Positions 1 through 6,912 of a stretch of DNA of 8,906 nucleotides are shown piece after piece. Positions within the stretch are counted from its first letter, which is position 1. Each line of letters starts with the position of its first letter. Made by a program: the position numbers and the translations under genes. The notes under the pieces are model-generated. The model saw nothing but the letters and a program-made list of their open reading frames with translations, did no database searches and had not been told where the DNA came from. Source of the DNA: Tardiphaga sp. (lineage in GTDB: Bacteria; Pseudomonadota; Alphaproteobacteria; Rhizobiales; Xanthobacteraceae); assembly GCA_014377915.1 (NCBI GenBank), contig JACMOT010000289.1, forward strand, positions 1-8,906, read 5' to 3'.

Positions 1-150
1 GTCCTTGAACACTCCCCTAGCCATAAGGGGGCATGTTCACGTCGGGGCTGGCGCCCTGCGACCTTCGCTCCGGCCTGACGCTGCCGCGTCACCGCATCCC
101 GCCCCGCGATCGCCGACGTCGCGAACGCCCCTCTCACCGGGACGAGACAA
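1..150 (-). promoter_or_regulatory. Predicted structured 5' leader or small RNA, runs off left edge
   Basis: This is the expected transcript of the strong leftward promoter at 156-183. No convincing reading frame with a ribosome binding site is seen in it. On the plus strand it holds three perfect short inverted repeats: GACGC/GCGTC (77-81 and 86-90, 4-nt loop), GGGC/GCCC (45-48 and 53-56, 4-nt loop) and CCCCT/AGGGG (14-18 and 26-30, 7-nt loop). In the RNA the last hairpin contains a purine-rich AGGGG that could act as, or compete with, a Shine-Dalgarno sequence, and AAGGA follows at 2-6. It may be a long leader whose start codon lies just beyond the edge, or part of a non-coding RNA. I do not recognise a known RNA family. 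Confidence 0.35.
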
Positions 151-155
151 AGCGG

Positions 156-183
156 ATTATAATCACATAAGGATTATTGTCAA
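156..183 (-). promoter_or_regulatory. Near-consensus sigma-70 promoter firing leftward
   Basis: Read on the minus strand, TTGACA (183 to 178) is followed after 16 bp by TATAAT (161 to 156). Both hexamers match the housekeeping sigma-70 consensus exactly and the spacer is one base shorter than the optimum. The surrounding 150-200 stretch is clearly AT-richer than the rest of the window. Transcription would start near 148-150 and run out of the left edge. The gene served lies outside the window. Promoters this close to consensus are uncommon in high-GC alphaproteobacteria and usually belong to strongly expressed genes or stable RNAs; that part is inference. Confidence 0.7.
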
Positions 184-240
184 CAACAGGTAGGAAAATA
201 ATTCGCGGGCTGTCGGATGAGGTTGAGCCTCGTCGATCTT

Positions 241-400
241 CCTTATCCCCTTCTGGGAAAAGGTGGCGCGGACGACAGTCCGCGTCGGATGAGGGGTTAC
301 TAGGCTCGGAACATGTGGCGCCCCTCACCCGTCTCGACCGCTTCGTGGTCGATCCCCCCTCTCCCACCTAACGAAGCTTCGCTTCGCGCGGGGGAGAGGG
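241..400. repeat. Degenerate palindromic intergenic repeat element
   Basis: The stretch is built from nested inverted repeats. CGGATGAGGGG (286-296) pairs with CCCCTCACCCG (321-331) at 10 of 11 positions around a 24-nt loop. Flanking local hairpins are CCTTATCCC/GGGAAAAGG (241-249, 255-263; one mismatch), CGCGGAC/GTCCGCG (267-273, 278-284; perfect), TCGACC/GGTCGA (334-339, 347-352; perfect) and CCCTCTCCC/GGGAGAGGG (357-365, 392-400; perfect). The layout and wording resemble a dispersed intergenic palindrome that I recall as frequent in Bradyrhizobium and relatives; this copy appears degraded. It begins about 30 nt beyond the stop codon of the minus-strand operon, so the right-hand hairpin may help end or protect that transcript. 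There is no U-tract, so it is not a standard intrinsic terminator. Confidence 0.65.
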
Positions 401-427
401 AAGAACGAACGCGGCTGCGACGTCGCG

Positions 428-2521
428 TTACTCGCCCTGAAACACCACCGCGTCGACGACGACGCATCCGTTGCCGGCGCTGTCGAGCAATACCGGATTT
501 AAGTCAATGCTCATCACTTTCGCCGATGCATCGCGCATCAGCTCACCGATCTTGACCACGGCGGCGCTCAGCGCGTCGAGATCCATCGGCGGCTCGCCGC
601 GCACGCCGTCGAACAGCGGCGCGATGCGCAACTTCTTCAGCGCCTCCTTGGCATCGTCCTGCGAGAATGGCGGCAGCAGCAGCGTGGTGTCCTTGAACAC
701 CTCGACATATTTGCCGCCATCGCCAATCGCGACCACCGGGCCGAACACCGGATCGCGGTGCGCGCCAATCATGATCTCGCGGCGGCCACCAGCCATCGCG
801 GCGACGATCACGCCATCGAAACGCGAACCGTGCTTGCGGATGATCTCTTCCATCTCGGCATAGACCTCGCCGGCTTCCTCGCGCGAGGCGACCTTCAACT
901 TGACCAGGCCGAGCTCGGATTTGTGCGCGATATCCGCCGAACACCCCTTCACCACCACCGGGCCACCGATCGCTTCATAGGCGGCAATGGCTTCGGCGCG
1001 GGAACGGCACAGCCGATGCGGCACCACCGGAATGCCCCGTGCCGCCAGCAGCGCGAGGCTGTCGGCCTCGTTCAGCATCATGGTGGCGCCATCGGTCGGG
1101 ATCAGCGGATCGGACTTGCCGCGCGTGGCGCGGCGGGCGAGCGTGCGCGCCATCAACTCGCGATGCGCCACGAACTGGTTCAGAGCGGTGACGGCTTCCA
1201 CCTCGGTCGGAAAGACCGAGACGCCCTGCGCCTGGAATTCCCTGGCCACGCTGGGCTGCGTCGCGGCGACCACCAGCGGCTTGCCGGTCTGCGCTGCGAA
1301 GGCGGCGGAATCGCGTGCGAAGGCCGCCACGTCATAGCCCGGGCCAGCCACCGGAACCCCGACGATAAAGACATCCGCCGCCGGATCCTCCGCGATCACC
1401 GGCAGAATATCGCCGAACAAATTGCTGTTCGACAGCAGCGCCGCGGTGAGATCGATCGGGTTGGTGGTGGTGGCGAAGCTCGGCAGGATGGCCTTCAGCT
1501 TCTTGTCGGTGGCATCCGCCAGCTTCGCCATTGGCATGCCGACCGTGGTGGCGGCGTCCGCCGTCATCACGCAGACCGCACCGGAATTTGAGATCGCCAC
1601 CAGCCGTCGGCCCTTCGGCTTCCAGCCCTTCAAATAGAGTTCCGTGGCTTCGACGAGGCCACGCATGTCCGGCGCGCGCCAGATGCCGTGATGCTCGAAG
1701 AACGCATCGACGACGCGATCCTCATTGGCGAGCGCGCCGGTGTGCGACTGCGCCGCCTGACGGCCAGCTTCGGAGCGGCCCGACTTCAGCGCGATGATCG
1801 GCAGATCGCGATCCAGCGCGATGGCCGCGAGTTCTTCAAGATACTTCTTCTCGGGAATGCTCTCCAGATAGAGCAGCATCAGCTTGACCTGGGTGTCCTC
1901 GGCCACCGCGATCGCCAGTTCACCGACCGTGATATCGGCGTCGTTGCCGGTGGCATGGCTGTGGCGCACGCCAATGCCGCGCGGGTTGAGGAAGCCGACC
2001 GGCACCGTCGACAGCGCGCCGCTCTGGCTGAGCATCGCGACATGGCCCTCGACGCGGTCGAATTCCATGAACATGGTGGAGAACGAAGCGATCGCGCCGG
2101 TGCCGAAATTGGCGAGACCTTGCGAATTCGGTCCGACAATGCGCATGCCGGCCTTGTGCGCGACTTCCACCATGCGGCGCTCTTTCGCCTTGCCCTCGAT
2201 GGCATCGACCTCGCCGAAGCCCGACGCCATCACCACCGCGATCTTAACGCCGCGCGCGGCGCAATCCGTCACCGCGGCAATCGCATTGTCGCCGGCCACC
2301 GCGACGATCACCATCTCCGGGGCTTCCGGCAGATCGGCCAGGCTCGGATAGCACTTGTGGCCCTGGATCACGGTGCGGGTCGGGTTGATCGGATAGATCT
2401 TGCCCTTGAAGCCGAACTTTTCGAGGTAGTGAACCGGGCGACCACCGACCTTGTTGGGGTTTTCGGAGGCGCCAATGATGGCAACGGATTTCGGATCGAG
2501 GGCGGCGCGAAGACGGCTCAT
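428..2521 (-). CDS. ADP-forming acyl-CoA synthetase (acetyl-CoA synthetase/succinyl-CoA ligase type, fused alpha-beta)
   Basis: A 697-residue protein of the NDP-forming acyl-CoA synthetase family, which makes an acyl-CoA from acid, CoA and ATP through a phosphohistidine, releasing ADP and phosphate. The N-terminal CoA-binding Rossmann domain starts at once (DPKSVAIIGASENPNKVG, 9-26). GPNSQG (130-135) and SQSGAL (165-170) are succinyl-CoA ligase-type motifs. SHTGALA (259-265) carries the expected phosphorylated histidine, His260. The C-terminal ATP-grasp domain covers about 480-697, with VVVKG (522-526), AHKSELGLVKL (532-542) and a closing SIDLNPVLL (671-679). The order is the fused form typical of bacteria. 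The ATG at 2521 overlaps the upstream DUF35 stop as ATGA, pointing to translational coupling; the region before it has only a weak AAGAA. The frame is open further upstream, but that stretch is antiframe to the DUF35 gene and out of family. Last gene of the operon; acid substrate unknown. Confidence 0.93.
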   Translation of the reverse strand: MSRLRAALDPKSVAIIGASENPNKVGGRPVHYLEKFGFKGKIYPINPTRTVIQGHKCYPSLADLPEAPEMVIVAVAGDNAIAAVTDCAARGVKIAVVMASGFGEVDAIEGKAKERRMVEVAHKAGMRIVGPNSQGLANFGTGAIASFSTMFMEFDRVEGHVAMLSQSGALSTVPVGFLNPRGIGVRHSHATGNDADITVGELAIAVAEDTQVKLMLLYLESIPEKKYLEELAAIALDRDLPIIALKSGRSEAGRQAAQSHTGALANEDRVVDAFFEHHGIWRAPDMRGLVEATELYLKGWKPKGRRLVAISNSGAVCVMTADAATTVGMPMAKLADATDKKLKAILPSFATTTNPIDLTAALLSNSNLFGDILPVIAEDPAADVFIVGVPVAGPGYDVAAFARDSAAFAAQTGKPLVVAATQPSVAREFQAQGVSVFPTEVEAVTALNQFVAHRELMARTLARRATRGKSDPLIPTDGATMMLNEADSLALLAARGIPVVPHRLCRSRAEAIAAYEAIGGPVVVKGCSADIAHKSELGLVKLKVASREEAGEVYAEMEEIIRKHGSRFDGVIVAAMAGGRREIMIGAHRDPVFGPVVAIGDGGKYVEVFKDTTLLLPPFSQDDAKEALKKLRIAPLFDGVRGEPPMDLDALSAAVVKIGELMRDASAKVMSIDLNPVLLDSAGNGCVVVDAVVFQGE

Positions 2522-2886
2522 GAAGAAGTTCTTTCGAAATAGGGAACGAGGCGACCTGTGAAGCGCGCATAGCGCGCCCGCACCTGGTCGCCGATGACGA
2601 GATCGTGGGCACCGTGGGCCATCATGCGAAAGCCCTCGGCGGTGTCGATGAGCACGATATTGTAGGGCACGTGCTCGCGTGCCTCCGGCGTTGCCGCGCG
2701 CAGCACCAGCGAGGCCGCATAGACGGTGCCCTGCCCGCTGGCAATGCGGTCGACCGGATCCGGTGCGCCGCAGGCCGCGCAGAACGCACGGCGAAAATAC
2801 TGCGGCGACTGGCAGGACGAACAGGCCCGATAGCTGATGGCTTCGGTTCCGGTGGTCCAGTCGGCGACTGGCTTGATGGCGCTCAT
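2518..2886 (-). CDS. Zn-ribbon/OB-fold (DUF35) protein, partner of the thiolase-like protein
   Basis: A 122-residue protein with the two-part DUF35 layout: an N-terminal rubredoxin-like zinc ribbon with Cys22, Cys25, Cys36 and Cys39 (CSSC and CAAC pairs), then an OB-fold from about residue 45 (GQGTVYAASLV onward, ending near GRLVPYF). Length is normal for the family. DUF35 proteins form complexes with thiolase-fold enzymes; known examples are the archaeal acetoacetyl-CoA thiolase/HMG-CoA synthase complex and the ChsH2-Ltp2 steroid side-chain aldolase. The partner here is very probably the gene immediately upstream, whose stop overlaps this start as ATGA. A GGAG eight bases before the ATG (complement of 2895-2898) supports the start at 2886. 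The downstream synthetase is coupled in the same way. No catalytic activity of its own is expected; it would shape CoA-ester binding or channelling. Confidence 0.9.
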   Translation of the reverse strand: MSAIKPVADWTTGTEAISYRACSSCQSPQYFRRAFCAACGAPDPVDRIASGQGTVYAASLVLRAATPEAREHVPYNIVLIDTAEGFRMMAHGAHDLVIGDQVRARYARFTGRLVPYFERTSS

Positions 2887-4019
2887 CGAACCCGCTCCAG
2901 AAACATGCTGACATGGGACGACAACACGCCGCCGTCGCCATGCAACAACGCTACCGAGGCGTCACGGACCTGGCGATTTTCGGCGCGGCCGGTCATTTGC
3001 AGATGCGTCTCGACCAGATGCGCCATGGCGCCGCCAACGCCGCAATGGCCATAGCTCAACAGCCCGCCATGGGTGTTGAGCGGCATCGCGCCGTGCTGGC
3101 CGAAATGCCCGGCCCGCACTTGCGCCGCGGCCTGACCGCGGCCGGCAAGGCCGAGGTCTTCGAGCAACATCGCCAGTGTGATCGTAAAACTGTCGTAGAC
3201 CGCGGCGTAGCGCACGTCGGAGATGGCGATCCCGGAGGCATGCTTGGCGCGGGCGATGGCGATCTCGGCGCCGAGCTTGGCGAGCGCCGGCGCGGCGGTG
3301 ACATGCTGGTGGGTATGCGCCTGGGCCGCGCCGCGGACCCGGATGCCGATCTCGCCGGTGGGCTCGCGGCTGACCACGAAGGCCGCGCCGCCATCGGACA
3401 CCGGGCAGCAATCCAGCAGCTTCAGAGGTTTCGCGATCGGCTTCGAGGCCATCACGTCGGCGACCGTGATCGCGTCATGAAACTGCGCCCCGGGATGGGT
3501 TATCGCATGCGCGCGCATCAGCACCGCGAATTCGGCGAGGTCCTCTTCCGTGACGCCGTATTCATGCATGTAGCGCGAGGCAACGAGCCCGTAATAGGCC
3601 GGGATGGTCGGGCCGAGCGGGACTTCATAGGTGGGATGGCCGACCTGCGCCAGCGCCTGGATCGAGGCGTCGCGGCTCTGCCCGCTGAGGCGATTCTCGC
3701 CGCCGACGACCAATATGTGTTTGGCGACGCCAGCATCGACCAGCGTATGCGCCAGCATCGCCATCGCCATGCCGGTGGCGCCGCCGACCTGGATGGCGTG
3801 GGCATAGGATGGCGTAATGCCGAAATGCTCGGCGAACACCGTGGCCAGCATGATGTGCGGCATGGTGGTGGAATAGCCGCAGAGAAAACCGTCGATGTCG
3901 CCGCGCCTGAGGCCGGCATCGGCCATGGCGGCCTCGGCCGCGCGGCTCATCAGATCGAGGGTGGAGGAGCCTTCGTGCTTGCCGAACGGGGTGAGACCAA
4001 CGCCGGTGATGTAGCTCAT
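2883..4019 (-). CDS. Thiolase-like protein (SCP2/Ltp2-type) lacking the nucleophilic cysteine
   Basis: A 378-residue thiolase-superfamily protein, typical length for the SCP2-thiolase/lipid-transfer branch. The start MSYITGVGLTPFGK is the usual beginning of this branch. The segment that in true thiolases reads CASG is here QVGGATGM (77-84), with Gly80 where the acyl-accepting cysteine should be. The C-terminal motif NTHGGLLSYGHCGVGG (315-330) keeps the GH histidine (His325). The usual late cysteine motif is replaced by LHGDGG (359-364). It is therefore unlikely to be an ordinary ketothiolase. With a DUF35 gene directly downstream, a retro-aldolase like Ltp2-ChsH2, or another cysteine-independent C-C cleavage of an acyl-CoA, fits better; this is inference. 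I chose the ATG at 4019 because the upstream in-frame ATG at 4067 lies within the palindromic repeat. The ribosome binding site is weak. Confidence 0.88.
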   Translation of the reverse strand: MSYITGVGLTPFGKHEGSSTLDLMSRAAEAAMADAGLRRGDIDGFLCGYSTTMPHIMLATVFAEHFGITPSYAHAIQVGGATGMAMAMLAHTLVDAGVAKHILVVGGENRLSGQSRDASIQALAQVGHPTYEVPLGPTIPAYYGLVASRYMHEYGVTEEDLAEFAVLMRAHAITHPGAQFHDAITVADVMASKPIAKPLKLLDCCPVSDGGAAFVVSREPTGEIGIRVRGAAQAHTHQHVTAAPALAKLGAEIAIARAKHASGIAISDVRYAAVYDSFTITLAMLLEDLGLAGRGQAAAQVRAGHFGQHGAMPLNTHGGLLSYGHCGVGGAMAHLVETHLQMTGRAENRQVRDASVALLHGDGGVLSSHVSMFLERVR

Positions 4020-4035
4020 ACGCGATTGTCCCGCA

Positions 4036-4181
4036 CTGTCATTCCGGGACGTGTCGGTCGTCGGCACAGCCGACGAGCGGCGCGGACCCGGAATCCCGAG
4101 CTGTTCATCAATCTGAGTTTCAGCAATCCCGGGATTCCGGGTTCGCTCGCGGCTGGCGCCGCGCGCGCCCCGGAATGACAG
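4036..4181. repeat. Nested palindromic repeat element between operon genes
   Basis: A 146-bp element bounded by a perfect 13-bp inverted repeat: CTGTCATTCCGGG (4036-4048) and CCCGGAATGACAG (4169-4181). A second perfect 13-bp pair lies inside it: ACCCGGAATCCCG (4086-4098) and CGGGATTCCGGGT (4130-4142), around a 31-nt loop. Each arm also carries its own hairpin: TCGTCGGC/GCCGACGA (4058-4065, 4069-4076) and CGCGGC/GCCGCG (4148-4153, 4158-4163). The whole forms a cruciform-like fold filling nearly all of the 189-bp gap between the dehydrogenase and the thiolase-like gene. The CATTCCGGG...CCCGGAATG signature resembles dispersed palindromes I recall from Bradyrhizobium and Rhodopseudomonas. No coding capacity is apparent. 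In the transcript it would form a stable structure able to pause polymerase, block 3' exonucleases or split the operon. Confidence 0.85.
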
Positions 4182-4208
4182 TTTGTTTTCATCAATACGA
4201 CTTCAGTT

Positions 4209-5375
4209 TTAGTAAGATTTGGGCAGGCCGAGGACTTTCTCGGCGATGAACGACAAAATCAGCTCGCGGCTGACCGGCGCGATGCGCGGGATCAGCGACT
4301 CCCTGAGATAGCGCTCGACGTGATATTCCTTGGCATAGCCAAAGCCGCCATGGGTCATCACCGCCTGCTCGCAGGCGTGATAGCCGGCCTCGCCCGCCAG
4401 ATATTTGGCGGCATTGGCGGCGGGGCCGCAGGGCAGGCCCTGGTCGTATTGCCAGCCGGCCGACAGCGTCATCAGCCACGCCGCTTCCAGCTCCATCCAG
4501 TTCTTGGCGAGCGGATGCTGGATCGCCTGGTTCTGGCCGATCGGGCGGTTGAAGACATTTCGCACCTTGGCGTAGTCCGCCGCGCGCTTCAGCGCGGCCT
4601 TGCCCAGGCCCACCGCTTCGGCCGCGATCAGAATGCGTTCCGGGTTCATGCCATGCAAAATATATTCGAAGCCGCGGCCCTCCTCGCCGATGCGGTCTTC
4701 GACCGGAATCTCGAAATCGGCGATGAACAGCTCGTTGGAGTCGACCGCCTTGCGGCCCATCTTCTCGATTTCGTGGACGGCGATCCGCTCACGGTCGAAG
4801 TCGGTGTAGAACAGGCTGAGGCCGTGGGTTGGATTCTTGACCTCGTCCAGCGGCGTGGTGCGCGCCAGTAGCAGGATCTTTTCGGCGACCTGCGCGGTCG
4901 AGATCCACACTTTCTGGCCGTTGACGACATATTTGTCGCCGTCACGCACCGCGCGGGTCTTCAATTGCGTGGTGTTAAGCCCGGTATTGGGCTCGGTAAC
5001 GGCGAAGCAAGACTTCTCCTTACCAGCGACGATCGGCGGCAGCATGCGTTCGCACTGTTCAGGCGTGCCGAACACCACCACCGGATTGAGCCCGAACACG
5101 TTCATATGCACCGCGGAGGCGCCGGACATGCCGGCTCCGGATTCCGAGATCGTCCGCATCATGATGGCGGCTTCGGTGATACCCAGCCCGGAGCCGCCAT
5201 AGGCTTCCGGAATGCAGATTCCGAGCCAGCCGGCGTCGGCCATCGCCTTGTGGAAATCGAGCGGGAAGCCGCCCTCTCGGTCCTTCTTCAGCCAGTACGC
5301 ATCGTCGAATCGCACGCAGATCTTGTCGATGGCGTCGCGGATCGACTCCTGGTTGGCGTCATAAGCGAAATTCAT
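4209..5375 (-). CDS. Acyl-CoA dehydrogenase family protein
   Basis: A 388-residue flavoprotein of normal family length, expected to introduce a 2,3-double bond into an acyl-CoA and pass electrons to electron-transfer flavoprotein in the cytoplasm. The N-terminal helical domain includes GWLGICIPEAYGGSGLG (49-65). The flavin/substrate signature is FAVTEPNTGLNTT (124-136) and WIST (157-160) also fits the family. The C-terminal helical domain has THGGFGYAKEYHVER (341-355). At the place where medium-chain type enzymes carry the catalytic glutamate (EGT motif), this protein reads IAPVSREL (365-372) with no glutamate at that spot. Glu246 in GMNPERILIA (242-251) sits where isovaleryl-CoA dehydrogenase has its base and is the likely replacement. 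The gene starts 6 nt after the CoA-transferase stop and is probably co-transcribed with it. Substrate not determinable. Confidence 0.92.
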   Translation of the reverse strand: MNFAYDANQESIRDAIDKICVRFDDAYWLKKDREGGFPLDFHKAMADAGWLGICIPEAYGGSGLGITEAAIMMRTISESGAGMSGASAVHMNVFGLNPVVVFGTPEQCERMLPPIVAGKEKSCFAVTEPNTGLNTTQLKTRAVRDGDKYVVNGQKVWISTAQVAEKILLLARTTPLDEVKNPTHGLSLFYTDFDRERIAVHEIEKMGRKAVDSNELFIADFEIPVEDRIGEEGRGFEYILHGMNPERILIAAEAVGLGKAALKRAADYAKVRNVFNRPIGQNQAIQHPLAKNWMELEAAWLMTLSAGWQYDQGLPCGPAANAAKYLAGEAGYHACEQAVMTHGGFGYAKEYHVERYLRESLIPRIAPVSRELILSFIAEKVLGLPKSY

Positions 5376-5381
5376 CGGCGA

Positions 5382-6596
5382 TCAGACCTGTCCGAGATCG
5401 GGCGACGGCGTCCGGATAACACCGTCGGAATGAAGCTGCGCGATCTCGCCGGCGGAATAGCCGGCCTCGGCGAGAATTTCGGCACTGTGTTCACCAAGCC
5501 CCGGCCCCAATCGCGACGTTTCCACCGGGGTCGCGGACCATTTCGCCGACACCTTCATGCTGCGGATCGCGCCTTCGCTGGGATGCTGCACGACGGGGAA
5601 GAAATCCGTCGCCACCAGATGCGGATCGGTCAGCATGCTTTCGAGATCGTGCATCGGCAGTGACGGCACGTCGGCATCATCGAGCAGTTTTATCCACTGC
5701 GCGGTCGTGCGGGTCTTGAAGATGTTTGACAGCTCGGCCAGCACGACATCGATGTGCTGCGTGCGCTGCGCGAAACTGGCATAGACCGGATCGGCCAGCA
5801 GATCGTCGCGCCCGACCGCGCGCAAAAAGCTCAGCCACTGCTTGTCATTATAGACCATCGCGCAGATGTAGCCGTCGGAGGTCTGGTAGGGCCGCCGGTC
5901 CGGCGACAGATGCCGGGCATAACCGCCTCTGTCGAGCGGCGGCTCATAGGTCAGGCCGCCGAGATGGTCGCCCATCATGAAGCTGGCCATGGTCTCGAAC
6001 ATCGGAATGTCGACGCGCTGGCCCTGCCCGGTGCGGTCGCGATGCACCACGCTGGCAAGAATGGCGCCGACGGCGGTGATTCCGACGATGCGGTCGACCA
6101 GCGCGTTGGGCACGTAACGCGGCGTGCCGTCGCCGACCCGCGCATTGAGATAGGGCAACGCGGTGGCGCCCTGGATCAGATCGTCATAGGCCGCCTTGGC
6201 GGCATAGGGGCCGTCCTGGCCGAAGCCGAATACGCCGGCATAGACCAGCCGCGGATTGATCTGCGCCAGCACCTCATAGCCGAGATTGAGCCGCGCCATC
6301 GCTGCCGGACGGACATTGTAGACCAGCACGTCGGCGGTTTCGATCAGCCGCAACAACGCGTCACGGCCGGCGTCCTTCTTCAGGTCGAGGCAGATGCTGC
6401 GCTTGCTGCGGTTGGTATTGAGAAAGATCGGGCCCATGCCGGGATGGCGCATCGGCCCGATGGTGCGGACCAGGTCGCCTTCCGGGGATTCCACCTTGAT
6501 GACATCGGCGCCATAGTCGCCCAGCATCTGGGTGGCATATGGGCCCATCAGCACCGACGTCATGTCGATGATCCTGACCCCTTGCAGTGGTCCCAT
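5382..6596 (-). CDS. CaiB/BaiF family (class III) CoA-transferase
   Basis: A 404-residue class III CoA-transferase, which moves CoA between carboxylic acids by way of aspartyl-anhydride and aspartyl-CoA intermediates; members work as interlocked dimers. The N-terminus MGPLQGVRIIDMTSVLMGPY (1-20), GDYGADVIKVE (26-36) and NTNRSKRSICLDLK (60-73) are family hallmarks. YDDLIQG (137-143) contains the expected catalytic aspartate, Asp138. LVDRIVGITAVGAILASVVHR (167 onward) and GQGQRVDIPMFET (190-202) follow in the usual order. I chose the ATG at 6596 because the family typically begins there and a GGGAG lies about 10 nt upstream. An in-frame ATG at 6644 would add 16 residues and cannot be excluded; the frame is open to 6809, but that part is not family-like. 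First gene of the minus-strand operon. Donor and acceptor acids are unknown. Confidence 0.92.
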   Translation of the reverse strand: MGPLQGVRIIDMTSVLMGPYATQMLGDYGADVIKVESPEGDLVRTIGPMRHPGMGPIFLNTNRSKRSICLDLKKDAGRDALLRLIETADVLVYNVRPAAMARLNLGYEVLAQINPRLVYAGVFGFGQDGPYAAKAAYDDLIQGATALPYLNARVGDGTPRYVPNALVDRIVGITAVGAILASVVHRDRTGQGQRVDIPMFETMASFMMGDHLGGLTYEPPLDRGGYARHLSPDRRPYQTSDGYICAMVYNDKQWLSFLRAVGRDDLLADPVYASFAQRTQHIDVVLAELSNIFKTRTTAQWIKLLDDADVPSLPMHDLESMLTDPHLVATDFFPVVQHPSEGAIRSMKVSAKWSATPVETSRLGPGLGEHSAEILAEAGYSAGEIAQLHSDGVIRTPSPDLGQV

Positions 6597-6912
6597 GGTT
6601 CGTTCGCTCCCGGGCGATTGGTGCGGTGCTACCTGCACCGTCATTATGAGTCCGTAGTAACGGCATGGCTCCCGCAAGATCAAGGCCCGCTGGCGCAAGG
6701 CGGCATGCGCGAAAACGATCACGCTGCCGGGGCGCGTCGGACGCCGTTCATTCCGCGCGCGACAACCGGCCGCGCCGCCGCGGCACAACGATGCCATGAA
6801 CCAAATCAACCCTTAATAGACATACAATCAATTGCACGCTTGAGGCGATTGCGCGGCCGGTGGCCCGGCGCGCGCGGGCCGACCGCATCAATCTGTTTCG
6901 TGGGAGGAAGAC
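6597..6912. other. Divergent intergenic region
   Basis: These 316 bases separate the leftward operon from the rightward gene and must hold both promoters. I see no gene. An AT-richer island at about 6798-6840, containing TTAATAGACATACAATCAATTG-like sequence, is the likely promoter/operator zone. I could not place a -35/-10 pair with confidence on either strand. The part from 6597 to 6644 could instead be coding if the CoA-transferase starts at its upstream ATG. No regulator gene is next to it in the window. Confidence 0.5.
6902..6910 (+). promoter_or_regulatory. Strong Shine-Dalgarno for the 6913 start
   Basis: GGGAGGAAG contains a perfect GGAGG (6903-6907) five bases before the ATG at 6913. 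It fixes the start: the same frame has a TGA at 6841-6843 and no other start codon between that stop and 6913. It is the best ribosome binding site in the window. Confidence 0.85.

Noticed and set aside
1..24. Possible gene start on the minus strand (ATG at 24, MARGVFKD)
   Set aside because: There is no Shine-Dalgarno before it and only eight codons are visible. The AAGGA at 2-6 suggests the true start may lie further left.
241..400. Intrinsic terminator for the operon
   Set aside because: Hairpins are present but no U-run follows on the minus strand, so it was kept as a repeat only.
2522..2941. N-terminal extension of the acyl-CoA synthetase by 140 residues
   Set aside because: The extra part is an out-of-frame reading of the DUF35 gene and the end of the thiolase-like gene. 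The CoA-binding domain begins directly after the ATG at 2521.
4020..4067. Earlier start for the thiolase-like gene at 4067
   Set aside because: It lies inside the palindromic repeat and adds a non-family leader.
2913..4178. Plus-strand open frame (421 codons) opposite the thiolase-like gene
   Set aside because: Shadow of the thiolase-like gene; it ends inside the palindromic repeat and has no domain.
6811..6840. Promoter hexamers in the AT-rich island of the divergent region
   Set aside because: TACAAT and TTGATT occur, but no pair with acceptable spacing was found on either strand.
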